A DNA stretch of 64,000 nt from Nitrosomonas sp. (GTDB lineage: Bacteria; Pseudomonadota; Gammaproteobacteria; Burkholderiales; Nitrosomonadaceae): assembly GCF_024282095.1 (NCBI RefSeq), contig NZ_JAMWZS010000006.1, forward strand, positions 1 through 64,000, written 5' to 3'. Made by a program: the position numbers and the translations under genes. Each line of letters begins with the position of its first letter. Within the stretch, counting starts at the first letter, position 1. Below, one piece after another: positions 33,704 to 45,300 of the stretch. The notes under the pieces were generated by a model, which saw only the letters and a program-made list of their open reading frames with translations, ran no database searches and was not told where the DNA came from.

Positions 33704-35131
33704 TCAGTCTAAAACACCCAACCAAGTTTCCAGTGCATTCAGTATCTGCTGAGCATTCTCATCGGCTTTATGTGCCTCGCGCAATGATGCAATTTGTGCC
33801 GAAAATTCGATCAAAGTAGTGCTCCTGCCGCCAATGCCTTGCGTCAAACGTTGCAAGCGCATCTGTTCCCAATGTTCCATTTCTGCTGACGTCAAGGTTT
33901 CCGGCCAATTACGGGCACGGTAGCGGAATAGCAGCTCAGGCAGCCGCTTATCATGAAAATCAATTTGCATCTTCGCCAGTTGTTGCGGTGAAGCGCGTCG
34001 TATCTGCGCCAACGACGCGGCATCCGCATTATCCAGAAAGCCGTCATACAAGGCGGCATCCACATCGCCGGACGATTCAAACATCCGACTGGTGTACGCG
34101 GTTGCTACGCGCTGAAAAAAATCCGGATGCGCACACAGTGTTTGCCAATGCCGATAACACGCGTCCATATCGAGCGCGATGCGTTCCGCGGCTTCGGCGT
34201 CCAGGGTTTTGCGCGGTGCCAGTGCCGGGCATTTGTTGATCTTCACGGATTTTACCGGCAGGCGTTGCATGCCTTCGGGCAACTCGTCGTTGCGAGTAAA
34301 CAAATATTGACTCAGATCGTCCACACTGAGCGGCAGAAACATCTCTGGATCATGCCGCAGATCGTACACCAGCACGCTGTTGTTGTTTCCCGGTTCGGCG
34401 ATCAATGGCATGACCAGAGAGGTGCAACCGGTTTTTGCCGGATACATGCGTGTCGTGTGCAGCACCGGATTGTGGCTGGTCAGATCAAGCTGGGCTGCCG
34501 CCTTGCGCTTGTCGCGCAGTTGCAGCAGCCAGTCGTACAGGCGTGGTTGTTGTGTGCGCAGCAACCGCGCCAACGCAATAGTGGCGCGCACGTCGGATAA
34601 CGCATCATGTGCGGATTCATGCAGAATACCGTTGGCGGCGACCAGATCTTCCAGGCGGAAACTGGGCTGGCCTTCTTCATGTTGCGGCCAAACAATACCG
34701 GCGGGACGCAGGGCATACGTCATGCGCACCAGATCAATGATGTCCCAACGCGAATTGCCTTGTTGCCATTCGCGTGCATACGGATCATAAAAATTACGGT
34801 ACAGCGTAAAACGCGTGACTTCATCGTCAAAACGCAGCGAATTGTAGCCGACACCGCAGGTATTCGGCTGCGCAAATTCGGCATGAATACGCGCAATAAA
34901 TTCCGGTTCGGGTAACCCTTTTTCATCAGCGAGTTGCGGTGTGATGCCGGTGAGTAAGCAGGCTTCCGGGTGCGGCAGGAAATCGCGCGCTGGTTTGCAG
35001 TAAATAACCAGCGGTTCGCCGATTTCGTTCAGCGCTTCATCGGTGCGCACGCCCGCAAACTGGGCGGGACGGTCGCGTCTCGGGTCGGCGCCAAAAGTTT
35101 CGTAATCATGCCAGTAAAAGGTAATAGGCAT
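33704..35131 (-). CDS. sbcB: Exodeoxyribonuclease I
   Basis: A 475-residue 3'-5' single-strand DNA exonuclease. The DEDD exonuclease motifs are seen as FYWHDYETFG (about residues 5-14, Asp and Glu), GYNSLRFDDEV (about 95-105) and HDALSDVRATIALARLL (about 180-196). The C-terminal SH3-like and helical regions with the typical RYRARNWPETL (about 405-415) are present, so it is full length. It removes single-stranded 3' ends during recombination repair. It stands alone, about 100 bp from the HTH-HATPase gene and divergent from the RidA gene. Confidence 0.93.
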   Translation of the reverse strand: MPITFYWHDYETFGADPRRDRPAQFAGVRTDEALNEIGEPLVIYCKPARDFLPHPEACLLTGITPQLADEKGLPEPEFIARIHAEFAQPNTCGVGYNSLRFDDEVTRFTLYRNFYDPYAREWQQGNSRWDIIDLVRMTYALRPAGIVWPQHEEGQPSFRLEDLVAANGILHESAHDALSDVRATIALARLLRTQQPRLYDWLLQLRDKRKAAAQLDLTSHNPVLHTTRMYPAKTGCTSLVMPLIAEPGNNNSVLVYDLRHDPEMFLPLSVDDLSQYLFTRNDELPEGMQRLPVKSVKINKCPALAPRKTLDAEAAERIALDMDACYRHWQTLCAHPDFFQRVATAYTSRMFESSGDVDAALYDGFLDNADAASLAQIRRASPQQLAKMQIDFHDKRLPELLFRYRARNWPETLTSAEMEHWEQMRLQRLTQGIGGRSTTLIEFSAQIASLREAHKADENAQQILNALETWLGVLD

Positions 35132-35251
35132 CGTGTGTATGGATTTGAGAAATTAAGGAACTGCTGAATACTTGCTCGGCAACTGGCTCATTGCACAATT
35201 ATAGTGGTATCTTACGCAAAAATTCTTAAACCCATGTAAGGAAAAAACACT

Positions 35252-35632
35252 ATGGCACGTAAACTCATCAGCTCAGGTTCCACTTTTGAACACGAAATCG
35301 GCTACTCGCGCGCAGTGGTCGAAGGCAACTGGATTCTGGTTTCCGGCACGACCGGTTTTGATTACAGCAAAATGACCATTTCCGATGATTTATTGGAGCA
35401 GACGGAACAATGCTTCAAAAACATCGACGCGGCACTCAATCAAGCCGGATCAAGCATGAAGGATGTGGTGCGCGTCACGTATGTGTTCCCCAAAGCAGAG
35501 GATTTTGAAAAATGCTGGCCGATCATGCGCAAATATCTGGGCGATGTCAGACCGTCTGCGATGATGCTTGCGGCGGGTTTGTCCGATCCACGCATGAAGA
35601 TTGAAATTCAGGTGACGGCTTATCGTGACTGA
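35252..35632 (+). CDS. RidA-family (YjgF/YER057c) protein
   Basis: A 126-residue trimer-forming protein of the Rid family. Members such as RidA hydrolyse reactive enamine/imine intermediates released by PLP enzymes like IlvA. The family end RPSAMMLAAGLSDPRMKIEIQ is clear, and VSGTTGFDY replaces the usual strand before it. The catalytic Arg of true RidA (in the RPARxxV block) is not in its standard setting, so this is probably a Rid subfamily other than RidA itself. aaggaaaaaac precedes the ATG. Confidence 0.85.
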   Translation: MARKLISSGSTFEHEIGYSRAVVEGNWILVSGTTGFDYSKMTISDDLLEQTEQCFKNIDAALNQAGSSMKDVVRVTYVFPKAEDFEKCWPIMRKYLGDVRPSAMMLAAGLSDPRMKIEIQVTAYRD

Positions 35633-35671
35633 GACCTGGTGACAAGAAGAATGGGGGGTTCTGCGTTATGG

Positions 35672-36703
35672 CTAAGTAGAAGGGGTTTTAACATTATTCC
35701 AGTGCTGAGTAAAAAGCCTGATTAACAGGATGCCAACCATGCCACCGGCCGAATCGATGAAAAAATCGGTCACCAGGGGAGTTCGGCCATCGATATAGAG
35801 TTGTACAATTTCGGTACCGCCGGCCATCATCAGAATGACGACCGTGATCTGAACCACAGGCTGCTTTTTCAGCATTAAACCAAGAATCAACCCCAGCAAG
35901 AAAAAGAAGCACACGTGCCAGACCTTGGATAAATCCCATGGAATGATTGTTTTAAACGCAGGACTTTCTGCGTCAATTTGCGTTTCGACTTGATGCGATA
36001 CCGAATCTTTCATATAACCCGGCAGGCTCGTTCCAATGACGATGGAAATAAAGGCGGAAGCCAGTAATATACGGGCGAGCGTGGATCTTTTATCTGCAAA
36101 AAGGCATGAGCCGACCAATAACAGAAAAAAAGCGCCCCATGAAATAAGAATGATGTTTCTGATCCATAGATAGGCTTGGGTTTCGCTCACAGGATAAAGC
36201 TGCATATTTCTTACCTGGAGTGAACCTGTGGATTGATTGAGTTCGGCGATCACGCGGACGCTTTGGGTTTCAGGCGTCATGTAAAAAAAATTATGGTAAC
36301 TTTTCCAATCATGAGTGCCAGTCAGCGAGGTGACAATGAGTGGCAGATCCCAACGGTCCTCTTCCCCATCATTCTGCACCAATATCAGTCTTGCCAGGCT
36401 CCATGGCTTCTTGCCTGGTACCACATTGTCGCATTTGACCTCAGCGGAAAACATCAGCACGGCACCCTGTTCGATCGGTGGAAGATACTGGTGAACGCTG
36501 GCGCCGGTTCGTGGATCACTGGAAAAAAGCGTCAATTCATTGTCCACGACATCAATCCGGTCGTCTCCGGATACCTTGGCGCTCCAGTTGCCGGTCAAAA
36601 GCTCGGGTCCAACCTGTTGATAGCGATCAACCCATATTTGACAGGCAAAGGTTGCAACTACCAGGAGAATAAAGAGAAAACTATTTGTTTTGAGCAAAGG
36701 CAT
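35672..36703 (-). CDS. VanZ-like membrane protein with N-terminal beta domain
   Basis: A 343-residue membrane protein. Segment 1 is at residues about 8-24. Residues about 30-175 form a beta-rich extracytoplasmic domain like a carbohydrate-binding module (SAEVKCDNVVPGKKPWSLA, LTGTHDWKSYHNFFYMTP). Four membrane segments follow (IRNIILISWGAFFLLLVGS, ILLASAFISIVIGTSLPGY, WHVCFFFLLGLILGLML, ITVVILMMAGGTEIVQLYI). The last one with EIVQLYIDGRTPLVTDFFID is the VanZ signature. VanZ-like proteins affect cell-envelope traits, but a molecular function is not established. Confidence 0.75.
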   Translation of the reverse strand: MPLLKTNSFLFILLVVATFACQIWVDRYQQVGPELLTGNWSAKVSGDDRIDVVDNELTLFSSDPRTGASVHQYLPPIEQGAVLMFSAEVKCDNVVPGKKPWSLARLILVQNDGEEDRWDLPLIVTSLTGTHDWKSYHNFFYMTPETQSVRVIAELNQSTGSLQVRNMQLYPVSETQAYLWIRNIILISWGAFFLLLVGSCLFADKRSTLARILLASAFISIVIGTSLPGYMKDSVSHQVETQIDAESPAFKTIIPWDLSKVWHVCFFFLLGLILGLMLKKQPVVQITVVILMMAGGTEIVQLYIDGRTPLVTDFFIDSAGGMVGILLIRLFTQHWNNVKTPST

Positions 36704-36838
36704 ACAGTAGGTATTGGAATGTTTTCATGTCAGGGTTGCTATTGAGTTTGGGGGATCAGGAAATGCCGTCATCTCCCCAATGGACCCTGGTTTATCCATG
36801 TATGCCGACAGGCAAGGCGGTTCGCAACGCTCTTTAAT

Positions 36839-36913
36839 CTAGAAATACTGAACCATTAAGGCGATATATCCAACAACAAAAATAGCCATGACAATAATGA
36901 CAAGCTTTTTCAT
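36839..36913 (-). CDS. 24-residue single-pass membrane microprotein
   Basis: A short frame of 24 codons plus stop, MKKLVIIVMAIFVVGYIALM and four more residues (VQYF). It is one continuous membrane helix with a positive N-end. A strong ggaaaggag stands 8 bases before the ATG, which is better than most sites in this window and is the main reason to call it a gene. It is too short to give a family. It lies between the VanZ-like and DUF2726 genes. Confidence 0.55.
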   Translation of the reverse strand: MKKLVIIVMAIFVVGYIALMVQYF

Positions 36914-37268
36914 CGAATTAACTCCTTTCCGTTAAGTGCTGATTAATCATTGTTGTGTAATAGCGCATAAGTAAAGCGCATCCTGTGCTTTGCCGTCAAG
37001 TGCTATTGTTTGTCTTTGTTTGTTTGCTTGTATCATTCGGGCTCAAGTCACTGCCGCATGAGGTGAATGCGTAGTGACACAGATAGCCGACAACTCATCA
37101 ATTAAATTGTATTTCTTCAGAAGTGAGGATAAAGACATATCGCATTAGAGATCTGGCAGCATGCCTTCAGAGGGGGCATATCCTGCGCGCCAGTCGGCGG
37201 CGGCGACCCTTATCTCGCAATAACCTGACAGGTAATGCTTACAAGGGTTTGAGAATATAAATTTTAAG
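36914..37268. other. Intergenic region without recognised content
   Basis: A 355-bp gap. A block at about 37140-37240 is GC-rich compared with its surroundings and contains short inverted pieces (gcatgcc, ggcggcggcg), but no gene, tRNA or clear hairpin was recognised. Confidence 0.3.
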
Positions 37269-37745
37269 TCAGGCAGATGGATTCAAGGAATTTATTATTA
37301 CATCTCGCACCACTTGAGCGCGATAACTTGATCTGGATGGAAAGCGTAACAGTTTAAAACCAGCAGTCATGCATGCTTTTTCCACGAAATTGCTTTTAGC
37401 ACGCGCTTCGCGCCGAATATTGTTTGTATCATCCAACTCTAAAACAGCAACGATCGTGAGCGTTCGTTTTTCACAAAGTATGTAATCAAAATGCTGAGGC
37501 GGAATTCTATAGATTGCGGCGCTACAACTTCGTACATTAAAAATCTCATCCGGTGTAAGCACGTCAGTAATACGCACTTTTGCAAATATCTCATAATCAT
37601 TTGATAAAGATTCTTTTAGCGCGAGAAAAAAAGAATGCTCGGTGCTGGAAAGTATTCCTTCCTGAGATTCATATTTAAAATGAGAAGATTTTTTACGAAA
37701 TTTCAACAACGTAAATGTCTTGCTGAAAATTGCAATTATATTCAT
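37269..37745 (-). CDS. DUF2726 domain protein
   Basis: A 158-residue protein. Residues about 30-155 match DUF2726: LSSTEHSFFLALKESLSN, YEIFAKVRITDVLTPDE, HFDYILCEKRTLTIVAVLEL, then a DD pair and KACMTAGFKLLRFPS. The pattern with a conserved Asp, then ELDD, then a Lys-like position resembles the restriction-endonuclease-like fold, so a nucleic-acid role is often assumed. N-terminal residues are basic. AT content is higher than in the neighbours. Confidence 0.75.
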   Translation of the reverse strand: MNIIAIFSKTFTLLKFRKKSSHFKYESQEGILSSTEHSFFLALKESLSNDYEIFAKVRITDVLTPDEIFNVRSCSAAIYRIPPQHFDYILCEKRTLTIVAVLELDDTNNIRREARAKSNFVEKACMTAGFKLLRFPSRSSYRAQVVRDVIINSLNPSA

Positions 37746-37950
37746 GATGAAATACTAACCGATCAAAGAATAAGGTTATCGGCAATAAAGAAGGAGCTTA
37801 AAGGCGTTCGGAAAAATAGTGTGACCGGAATAAAGAAAGTCTGCGTTAGTTAAGCGTTAAAAACTGTTTTATAAAAAGCACATTAGATGGCTATTGAATA
37901 TATAATCAATAACTCACCGATCAATTTGATAGTTTATCGATAATTACAAA

Positions 37951-38259
37951 ATGAAAGAAGAAATTAAACAAAGATTGGAAAAGCATGAAACCTGGCAGCG
38001 TGTACTCTATATGTTATTTTTCATTTTCATCTATACGATTTCAAAATTTCTAATTATTGGTGTCATGTTATTTCAGTTCATTACTATTATTTTGACCGGT
38101 AACATTAATGAGCAATTGCTGAAATTTGGCCAGAATCTTAGTACGTATCTTTATCAAATTACAATATTTTTAACTTATAACAGTGAACAACGTCCATTCC
38201 CGTTTAGCGCATGGCCAGATGGCGCACCTAATCAGAAAGCTTATTATCTTGACGAATGA
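37951..38259 (+). CDS. DUF4389 small membrane protein
   Basis: A 102-residue protein of the DUF4389 family. One long or two short membrane segments are visible: RVLYMLFFIFIYTISKFLII and MLFQFITIILTG (about residues 17-50). They are followed by the family block NEQLLKFGQNLSTYLYQI and FLTYNSEQRPFPFSAWPD. Function is not known. The gene stands alone. Confidence 0.8.
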   Translation: MKEEIKQRLEKHETWQRVLYMLFFIFIYTISKFLIIGVMLFQFITIILTGNINEQLLKFGQNLSTYLYQITIFLTYNSEQRPFPFSAWPDGAPNQKAYYLDE

Positions 38260-38415
38260 ATGCAGTCAAGATTTAACTTAAAATAGGGTTTTTTTACTGT
38301 CTTTAAAGTCTTTAAAAATGGGGTACTTTGCTGGAATGTGGGTAACTTTTACTTCACACAAAGTTAGCTATTAGTCGTGTATAAAAGATTGCATGGCTTA
38401 ATATGAATCCCATCC

Positions 38416-38466
38416 GCAAGTAGGTACGAGCATAACGCTGTGTGCTTGCTTGCTGTACCTACTTGC
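38416..38466. repeat. 12-bp perfect inverted repeat near the secreted-protein 3' end
   Basis: gcaagtaggtac (38416-38427) and gtacctacttgc (38455-38466) are perfect complements around a 27-base loop. A second short hairpin ctgc-aaaaa-gcag (38471-38483) and a run of eight T follow on the plus strand. It may end the DUF4389 transcript, although the T run begins eight bases after that hairpin. Confidence 0.5.
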
Positions 38467-38497
38467 CTACCTGCAAAAAGCAGTATATCCGTTTTTT

Positions 38498-39181
38498 TTA
38501 CTGGATCGTCAAGTGATAAGTAACATTCTGGGATTGCCCCGCCCGGAAATGCAGAACATGCGTTCCCCGAGGAAGTGGTGGCAACATTACCCAGAAGCCG
38601 TCAGAAACAATCGGATATCCCGTGAGAAGATTGGGATCCAATCCAAAGATATTATCCGCTGGGAATTTAACTGAGAAAACCGGGGATTGACTCCGTATGA
38701 TCGGAGTTTTCGGATTAAAAATAATCGGACTTCCATCCAGAGTGGCTTCAAGATCGCCCCCAATGGATGGCGGAAGAAAGTCATTAGCGAATTGACGGTA
38801 ATCAGCTTCCGTATTGTTTGGATCGTCCAATGCAGAGTTAATCCAGAAGGCGTTGGCTATTGGAAACAATATGTGCTTTCCGTGTGGGATAGTGCAATTG
38901 CGTTCAGTTGTGCCACCCGAAAAAATACCTGCTAGAAACCAAACCGCTCCTGTTTGTTTGACATCACAAAAAGCGCCACTATTATCCAACATGGGATTTG
39001 TTGCGGCGGGAATTGCAAGAGCCCACTGCCACCACTTCATTGACCACTCACCCATAGTTTTGCCAAGTACAGCGGGTGTCGCATCGGCATGGGCATGCGA
39101 AGGGGAAGTCATGGCGAATGAGATCAGTATAGCGCAGACTGTGTGCGATAGTATTCGTGAATATTTGTTAAACATAAGCAT
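38498..39181 (-). CDS. Secreted protein of unknown function
   Basis: A 227-residue exported protein. The ATG at 39181 follows aacaggag; earlier in-frame starts lack one. The signal is SRILSHTVCAILISFAMTSP with cleavage after SHAHA. The mature part (TMGEWSMKWWQWALAIP, VWFLAGIFSGGT, CTIPHGKHILFPIANAFWI) belongs to a family of secreted proteins with a conserved WSxKWWQW start, seen in nitrifiers and others. Two Cys may form a disulfide. No enzymatic motif was recognised. Confidence 0.65.
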   Translation of the reverse strand: MLMFNKYSRILSHTVCAILISFAMTSPSHAHADATPAVLGKTMGEWSMKWWQWALAIPAATNPMLDNSGAFCDVKQTGAVWFLAGIFSGGTTERNCTIPHGKHILFPIANAFWINSALDDPNNTEADYRQFANDFLPPSIGGDLEATLDGSPIIFNPKTPIIRSQSPVFSVKFPADNIFGLDPNLLTGYPIVSDGFWVMLPPLPRGTHVLHFRAGQSQNVTYHLTIQ

Positions 39182-39309
39182 GTTAATCTCCTGTTCTTTA
39201 AGAAAAAACTTACTCATCAATTAAATATATTTTTTCAGAACAAAATGCTAAGAATTGGCAATGTCCGGTAAGATATTAACAGAACGTTGTGTGGTGATGA
39301 TAATGTGTA

Positions 39310-42300
39310 CTACTTCAAATCCACCTCGACGTGATGCTCCTGGTGATCGTCTACCAGGGGAATCATGCCTTGTGGTCGCCCTGATTCATCGACACCCACG
39401 CTATCAACCACGGTACCATCCACTGTTACATGGATTTCATGGTTGGGTTTCTCACCGTTGCATTTGATGGTGATGTGATAGAAAGTTTCGCGAAAGCGGT
39501 AGTGAATACTGTACGATTTCCAGTGCGCCGGAATACACGGGGTCATGCGCAGATGGTCTACTTCCAGTTGCAGACCGAGCAGCGTTTCCACGGTCAATCG
39601 GTACATCCAGCCTGCCGCCCCAGTGTACCAAGTCCAGCCACCCCGGCCCAGATGTGGTGCTGCACCATAAATATCCGCGCACATAACGTACGGCTCAACT
39701 TTATAACGTTCGATTTCCGCAGGTGTACGGCCGTGATTGACGGGATTGAGCATGGCGAACAATTCCCATGCACGTTCCCGGTCACCCAGCATGGCAAACG
39801 CCATCGTGGACCAAATTGCGGCATGAGTATATTGGCCGCCGTTTTCACGGATGCCGGGCACGTAGCCTTTGATATATCCGGGTTCAAGTTCGGATTTGTC
39901 GAAGGGTGGATCGAATAACTGGATCAACTGTGTATCGCGTCGTATCAGACGTTTATCCACCGCGGCCATTGCTTGGCGTGCACGCGCGGAATCACCGCCG
40001 GAAATAACCGCCCAGCTCTGACTGATCGAATCAATCTGACACTCATCATTGCTGGACGAGCCCAGAGGTGTGCCGTCATCGAAATAGGCCCTCCGATACC
40101 AGTCGCCGTCCCAGGCATTGGCCTCGATATGGTCACGCAACAACGAAGCCTGTCCGGCGCAAATATCAACAAAAATTGCATCCCCCCGACTCCGCGCCAA
40201 ATCGGTAAATACCTGAAGGTTGGCGTACAAGAACCATGCTAGCCAAACGCTCTCGCCCTTGCCGTCACGACCGACGAGATTCATGCCATCGTTCCAATCG
40301 CCGCAGCCCATCAGCGGTAATTGATGCTCGCCAAAGCGCAAACCATGCTTGATGGCGCGTACGCAATGTTCATAAAGGCTTGCCGCTTCCGTCGAACGTT
40401 GTGGCTGGTCGTAATAAGCCTCCTCTTCTGGATATAACTCGCGGCCTTCCAAGAAGTGGATCGATTCGTCCAGTATGCCGGTATCGCCGGTCGCCAACAC
40501 ATAGCGGCAGGTTGCATACGGCAACCACAGATAATCATCGGAAAAATGGGTGCGCACGCCCTGCCCATTGGGCGGATGCCACCAGTGTTGCACGTCACCC
40601 TGAAGGAATTGCCGCTCGGCGCAACGGATTAATTGTTCGCGGGCAAGCCACGGTGTCGCATGGATCAGCGCCATGGTGTCTTGTAACTGATCGCGAAAGC
40701 CGTAGGCGCCGCCCGACTGATAATATCCGCTACGGCCCCATAATCGGCAGGATAGTGTTTGGTAAATCAGCCAGCCGTTAGTCAGAACATCCAAACCAGG
40801 ATCTGGCGTCTCCACATGTACTGCGCCCAAGGCGTGGTTCCAGTATCCCCATACCCCCTCTAATGCTTGCCGTGCACCTGCGAGTCCTCCATATTGCTGG
40901 ATCAGTTGTTGCGCTTCTTCAGTATCGTGGGCTGCGCCGAATATAAATACGATTTCCTGCGCTTGTCCTTCAGCCAGTTCGATTTGGGTCTGGATTGCGG
41001 CACATGGGTCCAGGCCCGCACCGGTCTTGCCCGACAAGCGTTTGCGGCGCATCGCTGCCGGGCTGGCCAGCGAGCCGTTACGACCAATGAACTCGGTACG
41101 ATTTCCGGTCACCGAACGTGCCTGTTCGCTGACCTTCGCAAAAACGATCCGTTTGGCATATTCACGACCATATGCATTACGGGCATACAGCGCTCCACTA
41201 TGCGCATCTATTTCAGTCACAATGTGCATCAGATTGGTGTGCCGCCATTCACCGAGTACCAGCTCCCAGTAGCCGGTGAGCGACAATCGCCGCGGGCGTT
41301 TCGAATGATTGTGCAGCTTGATCACCACGAATTTCACTGGCGCATCCATGGCAACGTAGATTTTCAGCTCCGAAGAAATATCAGTTTGATCATGCTCGAA
41401 CACGCTGTATCCAAATCCATGCCGGCAAACATATCCGGACTGACCTCCGGACGGTAATGGCGTCGGTGACCAGAATTCGCCGGTTTCTTCATCGCGAATG
41501 TAGAACGTCTCACCACTGCTGTCGCTAAGCGGATCATTGTGCCAAGGGGTCAATCGGAATTCGTGTGCGTTCTCCACCCAGGTATATGCACTTCCGCACT
41601 CACTGACAACGGTGCCGATGTGCGGGCTGGCGATTACATTGACCCACGGTGCGGGCGTGCTTTTACCGGGTTCGAGGGTGATGACGTACTCGCGCCCATC
41701 GGGCGTAAAACCTCCCAAACCGTTGTAGAAAATCAGTTCGCGCGTTAACAGCGGGCTGGTTGATTTAGCGACCGGCAGCAGCCGGGGTTCCAGAAGATCC
41801 GAAATACGTTCAGCCGATACGCGGCGTTCCAATGGTTCGATTAACGTTTCGGCGGTATCGCTGAATACGATGCGCGCGACAGTCTGCAGCAAGACTCGCT
41901 CATCTTCGGTCAGCTCTTCGGTACGTCGCACGAAGACACCACCGGGTTTGTCGATGATTTGCGCTTCAGGTCCCGCGTTGATCAGTCCCATGATCTGATC
42001 GTGCAGAACCGCCCGATAGCCCGAAAAATCCTCGTTCACGATTACCAGATCAGCTGCCAATCCCTTCATCCGCCAATAGGCATGCGCTTGCAGCGCTTGT
42101 TTGATCAGGTCGATACGGTTGAGACTGCCGATTCTAATCAGTACGATCGGCAGGTCACCCGAAATGGCAAAGCGCCACAGCCCGGATTGCCCCAATTGGT
42201 TGCGTGCAATCATGCTAGGGGCAGCGCGCCGCAATGCATTGCTGTATATGACGGAACTCGCAAGGCGACCGTATACTTGGGCATCAGCTTCGGTGGCGTT

Positions 42301-45300
42301 GAGGTTGCGCAGTACTTCCTGACTCTGGAACCATGCCATTTCAAAAGCCCGTTCCACGAAATGCCGGTCGCAATAATTATCCAACAACCCCAAGGCCGCC
42401 TCGCGCGTACTCGCAACACCGGAGATGATCTGTAGCGTGGCCGATTCGTCCGGTAACAAGGTGATGGTGCGGCGGATCGCCACGATCGGATCGAGCACCG
42501 AACCATCTGTGTTCGACAAGTTTGACGCGCGATTACTCGCATCCAGTACCACTGGATTGGCCGCTGTTCGTCCCCGTCCGATGAATTGGGTGCGATCCGT
42601 CTCATAGGACGGCTCATCAATCACCGTACCCGGAGCCGCCAGTAAATGGAACATCCAGGGTATCTGTTCTCGCGGCGTGCGGCGCCGCCGCGTACAAAGG
42701 ATCGCCTGTCGATCGCGGACAATTTCGGTTTGCACGAACAGATTGCTGAAAGCACGATGAGCTAAATCGGAATTCAGCGGCGCCAGCACCACCTCCGCAT
42801 AGCTGGTTACTTCAATATGACGCGTACGGGACGATTGGTTGGTCAGTGTGACGCGGCGAATTTCCACGTTGTCTTCGGGTGAAACGCTGATTTCAGTGTG
42901 CGTTTCGATCGCATGATCACGGCGACGATATTCCGCACGTCCTTGCACGAAGATCGCCTCGTAGTGATCGGCTTTGCGCAGAGTGGGTTGATAAGCAGTG
43001 GACCAATACCGCCCGGAATCACGGTCGCGCAAGTAAATGAAAGTACCCCAGCCATCGGAGGTCGCATCCTCGCGCCAGCGGGTGACGGCCAGATCGCGCC
43101 AGCGGCTGTAACCGCCACCGGCATGTGTCGCCATGACGTGATACTGGCCATTGGATAACAAGTGTACTTCCGGTATCGGTGTGTTCGGGTCGGTAAACAC
43201 GCGCATAATCGTGCCAGATTCCGGGACTGCCGGGCGCGCAGCGGCACTGACTTCCGCGGCATGGGGGTGTAATGTTGCCCCTTTTTTCGGTATACGCTCC
43301 TGCAACAACAATTTTGTCGCCTGGACCAACGGATCCGACATAAAACGGCGCTGCATCGGACAGTTAAGCAATACCTGTTCAAAAGCTAATAGGCTCATGC
43401 CTTGGTGATGCGCCATAAAGGTGCGCACAATGGCGCTGGTTTTGCCGCGCGGCACACGGGATGGCGTAAAATCGACCGCTTCGTAGAATCCATAGGCGCC
43501 GAGCAAACCGCTGGCTGCCAGCGTCTGCAAATTGCGGCACGCTTCGCGCGGCATCATCGTCAGTGCCAGTGCGCTGGCGTAAGGCGCAATGACCAGGTCA
43601 TCTCCCAGCCCTCGCTTGAAACCCAATCCTGGCACACCGAATGCCCGATATTGATAGACTTGGTTGATATCGGTGGCGTTATAGCAGGACTCGGAAATGC
43701 CCCAGGGCACATCGCGTTGCCGACCGTATTCGACCTGGCGCGACACCGCAGCTTGGCAGGTTTGCTCCAACAACGTGTTGTCGTAGCCCGGCATGATCAG
43801 ACGCGGCATGAGGTATTCGAACATCGAACCACTCCAGGAAATCAGGCTGACATCTCCGCCATGGCTGGTCAACAGTCGGCCTAGCGCAAACCAATGTTTT
43901 TGCGGTATTTGCCCCTGTGCGATGAGTAGAAAACTGGCTAGGCGCGCTTCGGATGCCAGCAGATCATAGCAGGATTGATCGCGGCGACGTTCGCCGACAT
44001 CGTAGCCGATAGCCAGCAAATCCCGCGATGTATCGTAGAGAAATTCAAAATCCATGACGGCAAGTTTGCGGCAACGATCCGCCAGGGCATTGATGACCCT
44101 AATCCGCTCCAATGCACCTTTGGCAGCTCCAGCGGATAGCCGCGTTTGCATATCTGCGGCGTTGCTTCCGGCCAATTCCGCCAGTGTCGGGATGTGGTTG
44201 AATGGCTGAGGTTCGGGAACTAGGTATCGCAGATCATCTTGCAGTGATCGAATCTGCTGATCAAATGCCTGCGCCCAGTAATACAGCTCGCCATCGATAT
44301 CGATATCCGCGGGCAGACAAGCGATCATCTCCTCGCTGATATGATGCATCTCATCCAGCAAGCTATCGATGGTCGCCAATGTGTGCGTCGGTCCGTTCAC
44401 TGTGAGTGTGCGCAGATGGGCCTCAAGCGCCTCGATTTTCTTCGCAAGATCGGAGATGGGTGATACGGGTACGTGTTCGACAAGCACTCGCAAGGTATCC
44501 TGCAACCCATGAAATGCATTGGCTGACAGAATCGGCTGGTGCTTCAACTCGATCAATCCCGCTTGCAAGGTGAGCAAGCTACCGGCGAGGTTTCCGCTGT
44601 CCACAGAAGAAACATATTGCGGATGTAACGGTTTCAGTGTGCGCGTGTCGTACCAGTTGTAAAAATGACCAAGGTAGCGTTCCAGTTTTTCCATCGTCTC
44701 CAGCGTATTTTGAACCAATCGCAGGAATTCGCCGGCGGCGATGTAACCAAAATCATAGGCGGCCAGATCCGCCAGCAATGACATGCCGATATTCGTGGGT
44801 GATGTACGCGTGGCAATGGCGGGTGCCGGATATTCCTGAAAATTGTCGGGTGGCAGCCAGTTGTCCTGTGCACTGACAAATTGTGCGAAGAAGCGCCATG
44901 TACGGCGCGCTGATGCGCGCAGGAATATGCGTTGATCGCTCGTCAGCTGAGGTGCCGTGGATAAAAGCGGTTTGCTGATCCACCAGGCGACAACAGGTGA
45001 TAACAACCAAGCTAACAAAACAGGTGCACAGAACAACAGTTCCGTTGGACGACTGCTTGCCAATGCCAAGCCCAGCGCTATTGCCACAGTAGGCGCAATC
45101 CACATTTCTTTCACAAAATCGACCAACGTACGGCACGCATTGCGGCGCGTATAGGATGGTAAATGCCACAGCATCAAGCCGTGTCGCGTGAACAGCATGC
45201 GCAGTCCCGAACGTAAGATGGCGCTCAGGCTGATCAGCGTGTCATAGGGCAACAGAATCAACGTCAACAAAGCGAGTGCGATGGGGTGCCCCGCTGACTT

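Noticed and set aside
37140-37240. GC-rich block that might be a small RNA gene
   Set aside because: No promoter, terminator or stable fold could be made out by eye.
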